This document shows positions 20,485-32,642 of a stretch of 64,000 nt of DNA, in pieces. The position numbers and the translations under genes were made by a program. The notes beneath the pieces are model-generated. The model searched no databases, was not told the origin of the DNA, and worked only from the letters and a program-made list of their open reading frames with translations. Positions within the stretch are counted from its first letter, which is position 1. Each line of letters begins with the position of its first letter. The DNA comes from Gentiana macrophylla (Eukaryota > Streptophyta > Magnoliopsida > Gentianales > Gentianaceae), in contig CM047817.1 of assembly GCA_026214975.1 (NCBI GenBank), forward strand, positions 57,594,246-57,658,245, written 5' to 3'.

Positions 20485-22437
20485 TGTAACATCCCGACTT
20501 TTCAGAAAGGGTAAAATAGTAATTGGTCATACCCACTACGACCTAATTATTATTTATCCTATTTATTTAATTAAAAAGGATTTAATTAAAGGGATTTAGT
20601 TATTTAATTAAGGGATTTAATTAAATGGCTATAAAAACAAAATAATCCCCCAAAATTCCCTTTTATGTTTCACGGCAGAATTTAGAAAAAAAAAAAAAAA
20701 AAAAAGAAAGAGGAACGCTGGCAACAGGCAGGAAGAAAGCGAAATAAAAGGGAGAACCGTGTGATCAATCCGTTCATCTGTTCAAGATGCCGCAGGAGAG
20801 AAAAGTGATCAGTGCGAGGAGACGCAACTTTGGAAAATAACATCTCTCAATTTCGTAAGTTTTCAGTTTAGCCCTAGTTTTCGGTATTCGTAGAGTTTGA
20901 TTCTTGAAAAATTCGTATCTTTCAATCCGTAACTCTGTTTTTCAGCCATGAGTAGTCGAAACGATCGTCTTGGAGTGTAGATCATTCTAAAAATAGTTAC
21001 GCAATAGTTAATCGAGGTAATCTGCAGTTTATGGACTTTTTCAGTTTCGGTTTTCTGCAAAGAAATAGGATTTTAGGGTTTCTCGTTGATCAAATAGGTT
21101 TTGCGGTTGAGGATCAACAGTTGTTGCGATGCTTTGACGCGTTTTCTTTCGGTTTTTCCGTAATTAAGGTAAGAGGCTCTTCCTAATGAGTAATTATAAT
21201 TTTATAACGATAGGTTGAGTTTTGGTGAGTCTTGGTGTTATTTGGTGATAGAATTCATGTTAAGTTGTAATTAATAAGATGCGATATGTTTTGGTATATT
21301 TGTGTTGAGTTTTAAATTTCTACTTTTTTGATTCAATAACATTAATTAAATATGAACAAGCTTCGATTGAATTTTCGATTCGTTCGATTAAAACACCGAA
21401 TGTACTCTTAAAGGAGTTGAAGTCCGGATCCGTCGGAAGAGCATGAAAAGGCTTGTGCTTTGATGAACTAGAGTTCATCAATGTCTGTGTATTTGATAGG
21501 ACTTGTCCGTGTCTAGTGGTCTAGGAAAGAGAGTAGTGTATGTGAGGAAGCTTACCTGAAAACACTTAGGTGGCTAGTTAATTCACAATAATAAATACAT
21601 ATGTGTAGATAAAAGCTAAAACGTCATTTATTCTCGGTTAGGCACTCTTTCATATCGGCGATGTGATACGTTCATAGGTGAACAACGCTACTGGCCTTAA
21701 ACGGCTGAAGGGTAGTGGAGGAAATTCATCGGACGTCTATGCATACCGGGGAGACCCCGGAGCTAATCGGTGCTAATCACCGTTAGTTAGCAAGTATATC
21801 TTGGTGATGAACGCCATGCGTAGTGTCCTTGAGTGATGAGCGTAACCAAGATAAGCTAAGCTAAAGCGTTTAGTCATGACATGTCGATGGGCATGGATTG
21901 AACCCTAGATTGAGTCGGTCTCATAAAGAAAAATTAATAATCATAATAATAACCCTTCGTTGTACAACTTAGTTATTCATTAGCTTCTCACTTTTACTAA
22001 GTACTTTGTACTTACCTCCTTTGCATTTTCTTTTGTATGCATTGTGGGGTGAGAAAACGAACAGGTTGATCAGGTAGATGACGACTTTTGAAGGCTTTGA
22101 AGTCTTGACGAAGTTTCTAGTTCATTTTCTTTGTAAAGGTTGTACTAGACTAGTTGTATTTATTTTCTTAGACTTATTGTATTTCTACTTTTAAGACCTC
22201 GTATGGTATAAGTCTTTGGGTTTTTCGTCGTTGTAATTTAACTATCCATCTTTAGTGTGGTTAATTTCTATTCTTAGTAGCATTTATGTTTTACCCGAGT
22301 CTTTTTAGCTTCCGTTTGCTTTTATTTGATATGACGATGATAGAGAGCTTGCGTATAATATTAGATTTATTTAATTCTATACGCGCCGAACGTTCTCTTC
22401 CGGATAAGGGCTCGGTATCTGGGAGCGGGGCGTTACA
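20485..22437 (+). repeat. LARD-like element 5' LTR
   Basis: 1,953 bp, from TGTAACATCCCG to GGGCGTTACA. A TATA box (GGCTATAAAAAC) lies near 20628-20639. The segment 21380-21560 is clearly homologous, in reverse complement, to 11160-11340 in the Tekay LTR. No coding frame of interest. Confidence 0.9.
20628..20639 (+). promoter_or_regulatory. Candidate LTR TATA box
   Basis: GGCTATAAAAAC lies about 145 bases from the LTR start, the usual place for an LTR promoter. It is also present in the 3' LTR near 27147. Confidence 0.55.
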
Positions 22438-22455
22438 GTTGGTATCAGAGACGAA
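22438..22455 (+). other. Primer binding site of LARD-like element
   Basis: GTTGGTATCAGAGACGAA directly follows the 5' LTR. TGGTATCAGAG is the tRNA-Met complement and the preceding GT spacer is the same as in the Tekay element. Confidence 0.85.
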
Positions 22456-22846
22456 TCGTCCTTTCTTTCCTATGCTTCTTCCCTCGAAGATTGGATTTCT
22501 TTAGACCTTTTAGAACCTTTCTGATCTCTCTTGATCTTGGTGGTAAATTCTCGTAGGATTAGGAATCCTTAGAACGTGGTTAAGTTGCACTAGGACCAAG
22601 TGAAAAGTCTCCTTAGGTGAAGGTTGAGTTTTAAGCTCATATCTCTTATGTGATCCTCTTAAGTTTTGTTCCTTTCGAGAACCCTTACTAGGATCCCTCT
22701 TTCCTTTTGGAATCTTCGAATCTTTCTCTATTTTCCTTTCTTTTTGAGGTTTTAATGCTTTCGTAATGCTACATTTGGTTCAAATCACTTCCTTGTAACT
22801 TGGTGTTATGCAAAATGAGTAAACGATTTTGTTCACGTTTCTACAT

Positions 22847-23060
22847 ATCATGTTATATCATTTTTTTTTGTTCTAAAAATTCTGTAAATTTTCAGCCACA
22901 TAGAAAGTTGTCTTATCTACAATTTCTCTCTTTACATCAATTTAGTTTTCAATATGGATTGTTCACAAATTGTTTAACAAGGAGGGGTACTCTGTTCAGA
23001 AAATTCTGCAGCGGTACTCTTACTTATCATTCTGTTTTGAATAAGCTAAACACCTCCAAA
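22847..23060 (+). repeat. Internal repeat, copy 1
   Basis: It shares with 24272-24480 the ordered blocks TTCTAAAAATTCTG, AATTTTCAGC, GTCTTATCTACAATTTCTC, ACATCAA, ATGGATTGTT, TCAGAAAATTCTGCAGC and CATTTTGAA. It suggests an old tandem duplication within the internal region. Shorter fragments of the theme recur to about 24760. Confidence 0.6.
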
Positions 23061-24271
23061 TGACTTGGATTTTTGATATGTGTTAGAAAACATCCTGTAC
23101 TATGAGTTTTGTTTTTTAACAAAGTGCAAATTCGTTTTTGTTTGAGCACAATCTGCAACACACGACAGTTGATGAAGTCCTGAAAATTTTTGACAGCTTA
23201 TAGCAGTAGATGAAAAGAATTATTTTGACCGAACTATGGCTTCCCAAAAATTTTGATTTATGAGCATCATATGTAAAACTTATATACTCACAGATTTTCT
23301 CTTTGCCTCATGTTCAAAATCAGTTCGGTTTGTGTTGTGCAAATCAATTATTTCGTGCCTTATGTATGCACCCGAATTTCTCAAAACCATTTAAGTCCTC
23401 TGGTCAAGGAAGGATAGATGTCTTTCTTTCACCCTGTAGGTTATAGTGTAGTAGGTTATAGGAGATGAGAATACTTTGATTTATCTTATTCTTAAGCTAG
23501 TTGTTACCCAGGATAAGAAGTTTGGTAGGTAGAGACTAGGTGTTGTCGTTATAGTGTTCCTCGATGGCAAGATACGATTGCGTGGTGATTTTCCAATCTT
23601 ATGTCTTCATTAATAAGATCCTCTTTTATAATCATCTAGTTTCCTACTTGGTTATCCCGATTGCAATGTTTCCCCATCCATACTAATTGTAACTCATGCT
23701 CTGGTTAAATTATCCATTTGAAACTTCTGAAACTCGGTAAAAGTCTCTTATTACGCAGTTTTGTTTTCCAAGTGTGTACATTCATTTGATGTGACTTATT
23801 TTTTTAAAGATGTTTTCATCGTGTCAAATGCTTGATTTAAGAAAAATAAGTTTCTCATCATTCGAACTATTTGAACTGACAATTGCATATCCTTCCAACT
23901 ATATCTTGTTTAGCTATTTTGGGGCAACACACTTTTGCATCCTAGTGATTACCCTTAATGCATCCCCTACAAGATGTTTTAGTACATACAATTTTTTTGT
24001 TTAAAGACTCGACTCTACAAAGCCTCTGTTTTCTCTCTTTGCTATCGCTTGATTTATGTTTACAAAAAATTCTTTGACCTTTGCTTTGCTTGAGATGGTT
24101 CTACACGAACTCCATGTGTAATTCTATTCTTTCCAAGTACTCCTCAGTCGTTTCAACTAATAGTGTTAAAGGTCTCTTACTTTGGCACATAATCATCCTC
24201 GTGTTTGGCTTTACCCAACATGAGTGAATGCTTTTGTTTCCGTGTTTTCCCTTCAGGTTAAACAACTTACC

Positions 24272-24480
24272 GTGTTCTAAAAATTCTGAAAATTTTCAGC
24301 AAAGTAGATTACTGTCTTATGTACAATTTCTCTTTTACATCAACTCGATAATCATTATGGATTGTTGAGAAAATTCATGTTTATGCCGGACACTCTGTCC
24401 AGAAAATCTGCAGCAGCACTTTCACTTCTTCTTCCATTTTGAACAGGTTAAACACCTTCAATTGATCTGAATTTTTGATA
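24272..24480 (+). repeat. Internal repeat, copy 2
   Basis: This is the partner of 22847-23060, with the same block order but diverged spacers. Neither copy has a conserved reading frame, so any shared function would be at the RNA or DNA level. Confidence 0.6.
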
Positions 24481-26989
24481 TGTTGCAGAAAAAACTTTTA
24501 TCTACAATTTTCCTTTTGAAATTAATCTCAGATTCGTTTTCGTTTGATCTCGATTTGCAATTCAACTCAGTGTTTACTAAACTGGAAATTCTGACAGCTT
24601 GTGCAATCGTCAGAAATAACTGTTTTTGACCAACTTATTTTCATTCAAAAATTCCAATATTTTTATTTCACCTGGGAAACTCCAGTATCTAAATCTTTTC
24701 TTTTTGGATCGTGCTCAAATTCCTCTTCGTTTGTTCTGTATAAATTGATAATGTCAGATCCGGAGTAAATTTCATACACAACAACCTAAAAGGAATTTTC
24801 ACTTCTTTGACTTGGGGTTTGGGCTAAGAGTGTAGCAAGTTACGAGTGTTATGTCATAGAAGGTTTCCGAAGCGATCTTTCCCTAGGATATGTCTCATGG
24901 TAGAAAGTTTGTAAAGTTAACATTGTTGTTTCTTTTGCAGTTATAGACAAGAACCAAGATACCATCCGGTCCTCCAGCATGCCATGTTTGATGTTCAGAC
25001 TATTTTCATACCCTTTTGTAATTATAACTTATCTGGTACTTTATTTCTCATGTAATCCCTCATTTGAGATCTTTAAGCTCAACAAATCCTTTTCACATGT
25101 TGTCATGAATTACTTAAGAAACATATCTCCATAGGCCTTTCTTTTGAACAAATCCATGCTTCCTTACTTGTCCAATCAAGAAACAAGTTCCCTCTAACTC
25201 TGCATTGTTGCACCCCCATTCTTCTTTTCAAGTACAAATTTGACTGAACCTTTTAATGTCAGAACATTCTTTTTACTTGTGTTTATTTTCAGCTTCCCTC
25301 ATAAGGGTAGTGTTGATTTTGTAATCTTTCCATCTAATGCTACTTGTTCTTTCAAGGTATGCATCCCATCTTCTCAACAATCCTACCTTGACATCCATCT
25401 TCAGTTACCTATCTTTAACCTTCTAGCAAATTATGCTAAACCAGTTTTAAGCAAAAGGTAGTCCTTGCCAAGGTGCCTTCTGAACTTATTTAGCCAATCA
25501 ACTTTTGAATTCCTAAACTTCTGATTTCCAATTCAGATTAATGTACCCTGTACCCTTCACTTTTAACTCTCTTTCAGGCCATTTAGAGCCATGAACCGCT
25601 TGATACAACTTTTGATATTCCCTTACAATTCCTTGAGGAAATTTCTATTTCTATTAAATCTCGAGATAACCTCTCTTTGACTACTGCAAACTTGGACACT
25701 TCTTGACAAGTGTTTATTTTATTCTAAGATCTTTTGGTGTACTCGTTTTATCTCCATGGCTCCTTCATGTTGAGATTCTTGCTCTCTTTTGATTTCTATC
25801 TTTTTAGTCCTTCTGGTGCTCGACCTTGCACCTTTACCTTGATTCTGTTGTGTGATGTACCTTTAACGTCTCCACTTTCTCAAGGCTTATATGAAAGCTT
25901 ATTACCATCCTTTCAAGTTACCTCTGAAGTCTTTGTAGACCACCGTATCTTGCCGAATTCCTCTCTCTCAAAAAAAAATCATCTGCAAGGTGTCCTTTTG
26001 TTTTCCTTTTGTGGCTACCCCTTGTATTATGATACAATGTCTCATTCTTGATTTGGAACCACCTTCAACTTTTCCCCATCACGAAATCATCTTGTTTTGC
26101 ATGTAACCCAAGCAACCTTTCTTATTTCAAGTGCATTGTATCATTCCTTGGCTTACCTAGTTGACATACCACCCTGGTACTCAACTTGTCACTTTTCAAC
26201 TTCTTTTATTTTCCAAGCTAACCCTAATTGGCACGAGGATTGGATCAGACTATCAGAGAGAAAGTATGGCAATGCATGTTCTCCACCCACAGGGAGTCTC
26301 AGAAGTCCTTCATTTGGGATCCTTGGAGTTCTTGACAAGCTTGTGGTTCCCGGTGAAGTTGAGATCAAAAGAAGTCAAGTGTGTGCGAAAGTGGTTTCGG
26401 CCGGGAAGATTTAGCCTTCCGGGTATAGGGCAGCAGGGGCGAGCAAAGAGTGTTGAACCGATGATTGTAAGATTCGAGGCAGTTGATGAGTTCGTGAAGG
26501 AACAAGATGAAGATCCAGTTTTTTCCGGTTACAAGTGAGTGCCTGGAGCCCAACCAACCATTGGTCATGAGTTAGATGAAGATGGCAACAATTGGCATCG
26601 GAATCAGCTTTGGTGTCTGAATGCGGAAGATTGTGAAGGACAATGAAGAATGAAAACCTCGAGATGGCAATTGCAGTTCATCTCGGAGCGACCAAGATGT
26701 ACAAGAGTTGGAACAGTACTGCTGATGATCTTTCATGAAGATAGAGATAGAAGAACGTGAGTTCCTGGGATGAAGTGGAGCGGCAACAGAATACGAGACC
26801 AAAGTTGATACATCAAGGCGACGTGAAGATTGAAGCGGATCGTCGCAACCTCTAGTTGGCTCAAGACAAGTGGAAGAGTTGGGAAGATGGAAGAAGAAGA
26901 AGAAGAAGGCATGCGAGTTAGGAGGCGAAACGCCGCAAAGTCCGAGTTCAAGTACCTCTCGGTTACATTCGAGTTTCGAGGACGAAACT

Positions 26990-27006
26990 CCTCTTAGAGG
27001 AAGGAA
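26990..27006 (+). other. Polypurine tract of LARD-like element
   Basis: The purine stretch TTAGAGGAAGGAA abuts the 3' LTR. Upstream is TTTCGAGGACGAAACTCC, identical to the block before the Tekay tract. Confidence 0.75.
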
Positions 27007-27594
27007 TGTAACATCCCGACTTTTCGAGAAAGGGTAAAATAGTAATTGGTCATACCCACTACGACCTAATTATTATTTATCCTATTTATTTAATTAAAAA
27101 GGATTTAATTAAAGGGATTTAGTTATTTAATGGATTTAATTAAATGGCTATAAAAACAAAATAATCCCCCAAAATTCCCTTTTATGTTTCACGGCAGAAT
27201 TTAGAGAAAAAAAAAAAAAAAAAAAAAAAGAGGAAGGCAGCAACAAAGCGGGAAGAAAGCGAAATAAAAGGAGAACCGTGTGATCAATCCGTTCATCTGT
27301 TCAAGATGCATGAGAGAGAAAAGTGATCGAGTCATGAGGAGACGCTTAACTTTGGAAAATAACATCTCTCAATTTCGTAAGTTTTCAGTTTAGCCCTAGT
27401 TTTCGGTATTCGTAGAGTTTGATTCTTGAAAAATTCGTATCTTTCAATCCGTAACTCTGTTTTTCAGCCATGAGTAGTCGAAACGATCGTCTTGGAGTGT
27501 AGATCATTCTAAAAATAGTTACGCAATAGTTAATCGAGGTAATCTGCAGTTTATGGACTTTTTCAGTTTCGGTTTTCTGCAAAGAAATAGGATT

Positions 27595-28060
27595 CACTAC
27601 TAGAATTTCACCTTTTTGCGTCAACAGAAAGTTGACGCAAAAAGTCAATTGTTGTCTCAAAAACATTTTTTGAGACAACATGTCGATGCAAATATGTTGA
27701 ATCAATAACTCCGTACCAAATGTTTTTTTTCTGACAACAAGTTGACAGAAAACCTTTTGAGACAACATATTGTCCCTAAAATTGTCAACAAGCCCGAAAC
27801 AAATTTACTGACGTGGCATAGGTGTTGGCGACAACACTGTTGTCTCAAATACTGATGACGTGGACTACCTTTTGGGACAACATAGTTGACTCAAATAATG
27901 CTGACGTGGACTATCTTTTGGGACAACATTGTTGTGGCGAAAAAATGCTAACGTGGCTAACATTTTTGCGACAACTATGTTGACGTATTTAGTAAATCTA
28001 ATATTTTTTTATAAAATTACTTTTGAGACAACGTTGTTGATGAAAAATAAAAATAATTTT
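27595..28060. repeat. CACTA left terminal and subterminal repeats
   Basis: After the CACTACTAGAA terminus come many copies of GACAACAT(A/T)GTTG and TTG(T/A)CTCAAA(A) in both orientations, and TTTTGCGTCAAC-type motifs. In En/Spm such subterminal repeats bind the TNPA protein. Confidence 0.85.
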
Positions 28061-28261
28061 TTTTATATAAAATACGTTCCTTACACGACACCTCCTAGTC
28101 ATAACCCAAAATACACATAAAAGACAACCACGCAAATATGGTTCACAACACAAATAAAACAATGAAACAACCCAATTCCATAAGTCTAAAGAAAATGCAT
28201 GTCTACAAATCGTCATCATTCATCATCATACGAAACATCAAGTCTAATTAATGAAAATGTC

Positions 28262-28618
28262 TAAAGCTCATCATCGAACTCATCATCGATGTCATCTACA
28301 CATGAAGCATCATCTGAGACTGGTGGAGGAGGGGGATTATGGATCTCTAGCATTTGAGTGTCAGGAAGCGCAGTCTTCACCCACCGACGAAGTGCACACT
28401 AATGTAGAAAAGGTTACCTGAAAGGCGTCGGATCTAAACCTCTTGACACACTCCAGCCAGTCCTCGCGGGACTTACAATGCTTTCCTTTTCCACTGGTCT
28501 CTGCCTGAGGCCCCAAAAGCTTGATCCTTCTATTGACTGCGTTTTTCCAATTCCTATACCGGGAAGCAGCATCGTGCAGAACAACGTCACGATCGACCGG
28601 CTGGAAGTGATACTGAAA
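28262..28618 (-). pseudogene. CACTA transposase TNPA-like, distal exon region
   Basis: It begins after an acceptor (TTATCTTTCAG) and reads YHFQPVDRDVVLHDAASRYR, then NWKNAVNRRIK and a SREDWLECVKRF block. This resembles the Ptta/En/Spm plant transposase family (Transposase_24). About 28400 it runs into a GTAACC...TTAG remnant of only 19 bases, too short for an intron. After it a C-terminal frame (CALRRWVKTALP ... acidic DDIDDEFDDEL) ends at a stop at 28262. I infer that most of an intron, and perhaps exons, were deleted here. Confidence 0.65.
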
Positions 28619-28739
28619 GATAAAGACACAAAATTACAGGTAAACTAAAAATGGGATAAGAGTTGAAGTTTTTTTTTAAACATAAGCACTAAAGTTAAGA
28701 AAAATGAATGTAGTTCGTTAAGTACAAACACTTGTATCT

Positions 28740-29016
28740 GCAAGCACTTTTTTTATATTACTTTGTGGCACATCCTTAAAGTTATTATGCCAAGCCTCAC
28801 AGTAGGTGCGGACATAGATGCCAACGCCGGTGTAATACAATTTACCATATTCCCCTACGGCCTTCCGTGTGCGATTTGTGTTGTCCCACTCTAATGGGAT
28901 GGCATGGCCGAGCTGCATACGTAGCCGAGTAATCTCTTCGCCAATAGCAACACCATGTCCCCTAGTGGGGGGATCGGCGTCGTCTTCCTCCTCATCAATA
29001 TCTGGGACGTCAGAAG
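28740..29016 (-). pseudogene. CACTA TNPA-like exon (central)
   Basis: After an acceptor (GTATAG) at 29017-29018 the frame reads ASDVPDIDEEEDDADP, TRGHGVAIGEEITRLRM and AIPLEWD, then GEYGKLYYTGVGIYVRTYCEAW. This is the conserved N-terminal core of Ptta/En/Spm plant transposases. The phase matches the exon ending at 29715. A donor near 28735 is not clear. Confidence 0.7.
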
Positions 29017-29714
29017 CTATACGAATTAAGAAGATAAGTTAGTACAATAATCACTAATTATAGAACATTCAGGTTTGTGCTAAATACAAAGTTCAGCAAA
29101 TTAATATATAATGGCCGAACTAAAGCAAAGCCAAAATCAGAAATACAGTTTTGTGCTAAATACAAAGTTCAGCAAATTAATTAACTTATTACGAAGAAAA
29201 TTCGAGTTTAATTCACAAAGACAATTTGTGAATACAAGCCACTTAAATTGTTCACTACTAGAAAGCAAATTGTTCAAAACCTCAAGACAGTATAGCAGCT
29301 TATTAAATGTAATGCAGATTAGTACTAAACAAGAACTTATCAGTTTAAAACAGAACTGAACCTTCAATAAATCCCCAGAGCTGATAATCTGGTTTAACAA
29401 ACCTGATTATCAACTCCGCTAGATTACAAAAGCTGAATACAATGTTCGGTATTATAGCTAAGCCTAACAACTATTACAAGGTATTCAAGAATCACAGATA
29501 TTCAAGATGATCAAGGCTCAGCAGCAGGCAATGTAAGGGGAAAATTCAGATAATGCAAGAGTGCAGAATAATATGCAGGATGTAGAAAATAAGTAGGCAA
29601 ACTGACTGACTTGCAAACTGAATTTAAACACACAAGGGGTGTTCTGAATTTGATAATGATATACACAATTGTTTATAAAACGAAACATCCATAACAAATT
29701 CATAATGCATGTAC

Positions 29715-29816
29715 CTGCCTCACATTGTGCCGGCAAACGTCGAGGATGGTCATGTGGGGGTTGTGCACCCCCAGTTGAACCGGCACAAGTCGCAACTGGT
29801 CCCGCCATGTGAACAA
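29715..29816 (-). pseudogene. CACTA TNPA-like 5' exon
   Basis: It lies between an acceptor (CATGCAG) and a donor (GGCAG|GTACAT at 29714). The frame reads VHMAGPVATCAGSTGGAQ and on to a Pro/His/Arg-rich segment, and joins in phase with the exon starting at 29016. Low-complexity N-terminus; role inferred from position. Confidence 0.5.
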
Positions 29817-29991
29817 CTGCATGAAACACCGTGGTAAAACAAGTAGTCATATTAATACGATAATTCAATAAACATTGGTTAATGTAAGATCAAATCCAAG
29901 TAAAAAGCATATCTTATTATATATGGCATACCTGTGAAATTGATACTTATGAAAAGCATATCTATCGTTATTAAATTGTTTATCTGTTGCA

Positions 29992-30134
29992 TCATTCAAC
30001 ATCGCTAGGTACATTCACGTTTGTCGCGTCATCAAAGTCATCGTCTAATTCATCATTCGCATCATTTCCCTCATCCGACTCATAAGCGTTGTCTGTTTCA
30101 TAGTCCTCGTCATTTATGAAGTAGTCACCATCTA
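29992..30134 (-). pseudogene. Probable acidic last exon of an upstream CACTA gene
   Basis: After an acceptor (GTGTAG) the frame DGDYFINDEDYETDNAYESD continues as a run of Asp/Glu and stops at 29992. Strongly acidic C-termini are common in the main CACTA transposase (TNPD-like), which lies upstream of TNPA in En/Spm. The rest of such a gene is missing up to 31930. Confidence 0.45.
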
Positions 30135-31929
30135 CACAACTTTTAATAAGACAACAAAAAGATTTGAAACATCAAAATCCCATTCGTGAGATGGATTACT
30201 AAGAGAAGCGAAAAAGCAGGGAGCAAAATGAACAACATATCAAATAAGAATAGCTCTCATTGGCTAAGACCTAAAATAACAGTTTGAATAAATGAAGAGA
30301 AATATTTAGTGATGGCCAAATGTAATCATCTCTCAAAACCCAAATCTCAACAGTGTATCTGCTAACAAAATGGCCAGTATGATATGAGCAATAATCTAAT
30401 GTAAAAAGAAAGAAAAGCACAACAGTAACAACCAAAATCTAAGAAAGAAAAACTATTCAATTTTGAAACCCAGGTATGATGTATAAAACTTTGTCTAAGT
30501 ACGGTGATGATCTATTAACTACTACTAAGTATTTGGTATGTTTGTATAATAAAGCCTCTCTGTTCAACTTCAAAGTATGTATGGGTTGATGTTTTGAATT
30601 TGTGAAGAAATGTTTTGTTTCTCATTCTTTTTCTTTCTTGTTGAGAAAATTAGCATGCAACTTTGTTCTTATTATTGTTCTTATACCATTGATCACGATG
30701 TAGGCCCATCATGATCAACGGTGAAAAACTATTTTAAATAACTAAAAACAACATCAAAATTTCAAAAACAATCATGTATATCGTTTCTTTTAAATAAATG
30801 AAACAACATATACACACTCGCGCTTATTACAATTTCCAAATAAAACATGATACACATGGTTTTGACCTCAAATATTTAAATCATATTATATTTAAAATAA
30901 ATACATCATTACATAATCATACCTAACACATAACAACTACATATAATGCCAAAAAAGTAAAAATAATATAAAATAAATTAAAGATTTTTCAAATCTTCTT
31001 GATGATATGAGATTAACAGTATAGCTGTGACTATAGGCTATGGCTAGCTATAGGGAGATAGCACTATAGTCACAATATCATACACAGAATTGGTACTCGG
31101 TATCTTGTTGCCTTCACTATTGACATCTTGTAAATCAAAATTCTACCAGAAGTTGCAGAAAATTCCATTTCCACCCTCCACAACATCTTTCAACCTTATC
31201 CAAAACTAGACAAAAACTATTCTCCATACAAAACCCACCAGCCTAAAGTTTTCAAAAATGATCAAGAACAAGTGTTTGAAATTTTCAAAAAATTTCGGTT
31301 CAAAGTCAAGAGGAATCCCTTGCAGCCCATTGTTCTAATTCAAAGCTCAAGAACCAAATAAAATACATGAATTCAACGGGAGTTTTATTGTTTTATGAAC
31401 AACAAATGCTTTAATAGATGATTATATATAAGGCTCTGTTTTTCTTCTTCTCCATAAATGATACATATATATGTCATCTTTAAAAGCATCACACAAAAGA
31501 AAAACAAAACATTTAATTGATCATAATGAAATACATATAGTATAGATAATAATTCCCAGAAGTTCCAAGCTATCTAGAGCACAAAATCACAAGAAGGCAA
31601 CTCTCAAACACACTCAAAAAGAAAAAAGAAAAAAACCCACTCATTAATCTTCATTTGCAGTAGTCGATTAGAATTGCAAGAACAGAAAAATTTCACAAAC
31701 CTTTATACCTCTTTCTCCAAGCCGATTAGAATTGAAATAACAGAGAAAGTGCCGGAGATATAACCATCAACTAAAGATTTTAACTTTTGAAACAACATTC
31801 ATTTTTTTGGTAAATCTAGAGGTAATTAAGGGAATTGATCGTACGAGAAACCAAATCGAAGCCCACAAAATAACCCAGATTGACCTTTACACACAACAAA
31901 TTAACAATAGCACTGAAGTAGCAAACCTG
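30135..31929. other. Gene-free interior of the CACTA element
   Basis: AT-rich, with no frame or transposase motif. A short inverted repeat with GTGACTATAG and CTATAGTCAC arms is at about 31028-31072. The main transposase gene expected here is absent. Confidence 0.5.
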
Positions 31930-32095
31930 GAATTCAATTCTTGAGGATGATCGAAGGAACGATGACGCTGCGAACCTGTTCTTCCGCTGCGTTTAAGCAG
32001 TCTACCTTTCTCTTCCAATCGCCAATCGCCAATTGCCAATTGACAAACAGCGGGAACGACTACGACACTGATAACATCGGCTATAGGTATATTAC
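31930..32095 (-). promoter_or_regulatory. Candidate CACTA 5' untranslated exon
   Basis: This GC-richer island next to the 3' subterminal repeats is, on the coding strand, followed by an exon-like end CCAG|GTTTGC near 31927. It contains a short tandem repeat of CAATCGC/CAATTGC type at 32020-32045. I interpret it as the leader exon of the transposase transcript. Confidence 0.4.
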
Positions 32096-32149
32096 CTTAA
32101 AAAAACTAAAATATTTTTTTTTTATTGAGGAAACTAGCTTTTGCGTCAA

Positions 32150-32642
32150 CGCCTATTGACTCAATTAAATTTCATTGCCATCTGGCACCTACGTGTCATC
32201 CACGTATGTACATTAATTTAAATGCAGATGTTTAGTTGTCACAAAACAACTTTTGTTGTCTCAAATAGTTTTATCAAAAAAGGAATAAAAAATATATGGC
32301 GAAAAATACTGATTTTTTGTGACAACACTTTGATTTATTGTCCCAAATAATATTCCCGCAAATTTTTTGGCTCTGGCGGGAGTTTGGCTGGAGAGTTTTT
32401 TTGACAACACATTGATTTGTTGTCTCAAAAAGTATTCCCGCAAAAATTTTGGCTTTGGTGGGAGTTTGGCGGGAGAGTATTTGTGACAACGTTGTCTCAA
32501 TTAATATTATTTGCGTCAATTCAAAACAGTGCCACTCACAACCACCGTTTGACTCAACGCGTTGACGCAAAAGGGTCCTTTTTGAGTCAACCAAATGTTG
32601 ACACAAAAAAATTTGTGTCAAAAAGGCCAGATTCTTGTAGTG
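32150..32642. repeat. CACTA right subterminal and terminal repeats
   Basis: Motifs mirror the left end (TTTTTGTGACAACA, TTGTCTCAAA, GCGTCAA) and end in TTCTTGTAGTG. A block of about 70 bases around TTTTGGCT(T/C)TGG(C/T)GGGAG is duplicated (about 32340-32400 and 32430-32480). Confidence 0.85.

Larger units (their letters stand above)
22456..26989 (+). other. Non-coding internal region of LARD-like element
   Basis: In 4.5 kb the longest frames (for example 26161-26538, 125 codons) show no gag, protease, RT, RNase H or integrase motif. The sequence is rich in TTCT/CTTG tracts. Two segments of about 200 bases are imperfect repeats of each other (22847-23060 and 24272-24480). Confidence 0.7.
27595..32642 (-). 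mobile_element. CACTA (En/Spm-type) DNA transposon, internally deleted
   Basis: It starts CACTACTAGAATTTC and ends GATTCTTGTAGTG, so both ends read CACTA inward. The target duplication is ATT (27592-27594 and 32643-32645), the 3-bp size of this superfamily, confirmed by the empty site in the other LTR. Sub-terminal repeats fill both ends. The coding strand is minus. It holds fragments that look like exons of the second transposase gene (TNPA-like) and a probable last exon of an upstream gene, but no main DDE transposase. At 5.05 kb it is a deletion derivative. Confidence 0.92.

Noticed and set aside
26161..26538. 125-codon frame in the LARD-like element as a gag remnant
   Set aside because: No zinc knuckle, capsid-like or protease motif, and the sequence continues the non-coding character of the interior.
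29252..29275. CACTACTAGAAAGC inside the CACTA element, as a nested CACTA end
   Set aside because: No matching inward end or 3-bp duplication was found, and subterminal motifs are missing around it.
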